A stretch of DNA of 64,000 bases, taken from NCBI GenBank assembly GCA_900316995.1, contig ONEZ01000001.1:62001-126000 (forward strand), in the 5' to 3' direction. Both the position numbers and the translations under genes were made by a program. This stretch comes from an uncultured Bacteroidales bacterium (GTDB lineage Bacteria > Bacteroidota > Bacteroidia > Bacteroidales > Paludibacteraceae). Shown here piece by piece: positions 62,898-64,000 of this stretch (position 1 is its first letter; each line of letters starts with the position of its first letter). The notes beneath the pieces were generated by a model, which saw only the letters and a program-made list of their open reading frames with translations, did not search any database and was not told where the DNA came from.

Positions 62898-63566
62898 ATG
62901 CCAGTAATAGAACTAAAAAACATACACAAAACCTACCATGCAGGGACTCCGCTTCACGTATTAAAAGGCATTAACCTTACCATTAACAGCGGTGAGTTTA
63001 TGTCTATAATGGGCGCATCGGGGTCTGGCAAGTCAACCCTCCTTAATATTTTAGGGATACTTGACAACTACGATGAAGGAGAATATTATCTTGATGGAGA
63101 GCTTATCCGTAACCTGTCAGAGACCCAATCTGCAAAACTTAGAAATCTTAAAATAGGATTTGTGTTCCAGTCATTCAACCTGCTTAACTTTAAGACCGCA
63201 CAGGAGAATGTGGCATTGCCACTGTACTACCGTGGCGTAAAACGCAGTGAGAGAAACCGGATAGCACTTGAATATCTTGATATGATGGGGCTAAAAGATT
63301 GGGCAGACCACATGCCAAACGAGATGTCTGGCGGACAGAAGCAGCGTGTAGCAATAGCCAGAGCCCTTATATCCAAGCCCAAAATCATTCTTGCCGATGA
63401 GCCTACAGGAGCTCTTGATAGCAAAACATCAAAAGATGTGATGGTGCTTCTGCGTGATTTGAGCCGCAGTGAAAAGGTTACAATGATTATAGTCACCCAT
63501 GATCCTGCCGTAGCAGAGCAGACTGACAGAGTTATACGCATAAAGGACGGATTAATTGAGAATTAA
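62898..63566 (+). CDS. ABC transporter ATP-binding protein (MacB/LolD type)
   Basis: 222 residues, with all motifs complete: Walker A GASGSGKST (about 39-47), Q-loop FVFQSFNLL, ABC signature MSGGQKQRV (about 146-154), Walker B IILADEPTG (about 167-175) and the switch His in IVTHDP. The family couples ATP to FtsX-like permeases that move lipoproteins or drugs across the envelope. ATG 62898 starts the conserved PVIELKNIHKTY; a longer in-frame start overlaps the previous gene. It shares one base with the permease start (TAATG). Confidence 0.93.
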   Translation: MPVIELKNIHKTYHAGTPLHVLKGINLTINSGEFMSIMGASGSGKSTLLNILGILDNYDEGEYYLDGELIRNLSETQSAKLRNLKIGFVFQSFNLLNFKTAQENVALPLYYRGVKRSERNRIALEYLDMMGLKDWADHMPNEMSGGQKQRVAIARALISKPKIILADEPTGALDSKTSKDVMVLLRDLSRSEKVTMIIVTHDPAVAEQTDRVIRIKDGLIEN

Positions 63567-64000
63567 TGGAGCTTTTAAATGAAATATTCAGTGCCCTGAA
63601 GGCCAACAAGCTTCGTACCGCACTCACAGGCTTTGCCATAGTGTGGGGAATTTTTATGCTTATAATTCTGCTCTCAGCTGGCAACGGCCTTCAAAACGGC
63701 ATGTCAAGCAACTTTTTCTACATGGCAAAAAACACCATAGCCCTCTACCCTGGCACCACCACCCTGCCATACGGAGGATTCCAGAAAGGCAGAGCACTTA
63801 AATTCAGCCCGTCTGACGTTGACTTTATAGAGGAGGAGCTTAATAAAATGGCTGACATTCTGCAATTCACACCCATTTACAACGCTTGGAATGACACCAT
63901 TGTGCACGGAAAAGAGTTTGCGACATGCACGCTGTCAGGAGTAAGGCCCGGATATGAGGTGATGCGCAGCCTCAGCATATCAGACGGCAGATTCCTTAAC
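63566..64000 (+). CDS. ABC transporter permease, MacB/FtsX type (truncated by window end)
   Basis: The first 145 codons of the permease. ATG 63566 overlaps the ATPase stop. The N-terminus is cytosolic (ELLNEIFSALKANKLRTALTG, typical of MacB_PCD proteins), then one transmembrane helix (about 20-42) and the start of the large periplasmic domain (about 45 onward). It forms a transporter with the ATPase; the substrate is unknown. The gene continues beyond 64000. Confidence 0.9.
   Translation, partial: MELLNEIFSALKANKLRTALTGFAIVWGIFMLIILLSAGNGLQNGMSSNFFYMAKNTIALYPGTTTLPYGGFQKGRALKFSPSDVDFIEEELNKMADILQFTPIYNAWNDTIVHGKEFATCTLSGVRPGYEVMRSLSISDGRFLN

Overview
The window is a stretch of a Bacteroidota chromosome, most likely order Bacteroidales. 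The evidence is internal. Many genes carry the phylum's -7 promoter motif (TAnnTTTG). The secreted amylase ends in a type IX secretion sorting domain, which favours a Prevotellaceae- or Porphyromonadaceae-like host over Bacteroides proper. There are also a type III glutamine synthetase, the LL-diaminopimelate aminotransferase (dapL) lysine route, a DUF4835 protein and a carboxypeptidase-regulatory-domain outer-membrane barrel. No insertion sequence, CRISPR array or rRNA operon was seen. Two tRNAs are present: Cys (GCA) and Gly (CCC).

Region 1 (about 0-7 kb) mixes accessory and housekeeping genes: an HD-domain hydrolase, an AlkZ-related protein, a Fic AMPylase-type protein, an AAA/DUF4143 ATPase, tRNA-Cys, a TPR membrane protein with ribH, tRNA-Gly, and an ECF sigma factor with two small membrane proteins. 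A TonB-receptor-like barrel follows (7.2-9.5 kb).

Region 2 (9.5-34 kb) is a nitrogen and glutamine hub. The minus-strand run is dapF-dapL-porin-glnK-amtB-glnN-carA-carB-pyrG. The divergent plus-strand run is gltB-gltD-asnB-glmS-purF. Together they cover ammonium uptake, PII signalling, glutamine synthesis, glutamate synthase and six glutamine-using amidotransferases. Five gaps in this region hold arrays or remnants of a 7-bp repeat (unit AACTGTC), and a sixth lies at recN/panB. All six point the same way on the + strand whatever the gene direction.

Region 3 (34-49 kb) holds a lipoprotein joining a CBM48-like domain to a tyrosine/dual-specificity phosphatase domain, lysC-lysA with a glycosyltransferase, the bamD-rpoZ-coaBC-DUF4835-recN block, panB, a second glycosyltransferase, a small acidic protein and a T9SS-secreted GH13 alpha-amylase.

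Region 4 (49-56.5 kb) is a small defence and regulation island. It contains an AlbA_2/Schlafen-type protein with helically phased direct repeats over its promoter, an MmeI-like single-chain restriction-modification enzyme, a stand-alone FtsK-gamma winged helix with zinc-binding termini, a decayed NERD-nuclease/topoisomerase-zinc-finger gene, and a tripartite HipB-HipS-HipT toxin-antitoxin module bounded by two near-identical hairpins.

Region 5 (56.5-64 kb) returns to ordinary functions: a ThrE-type exporter, a CAP protein, pgk, a 35-residue rubredoxin-like protein, rubrerythrin, a metallophosphoesterase, a PheC-like binding-protein lipoprotein and the start of a MacB-type ABC transporter cut by the window edge.
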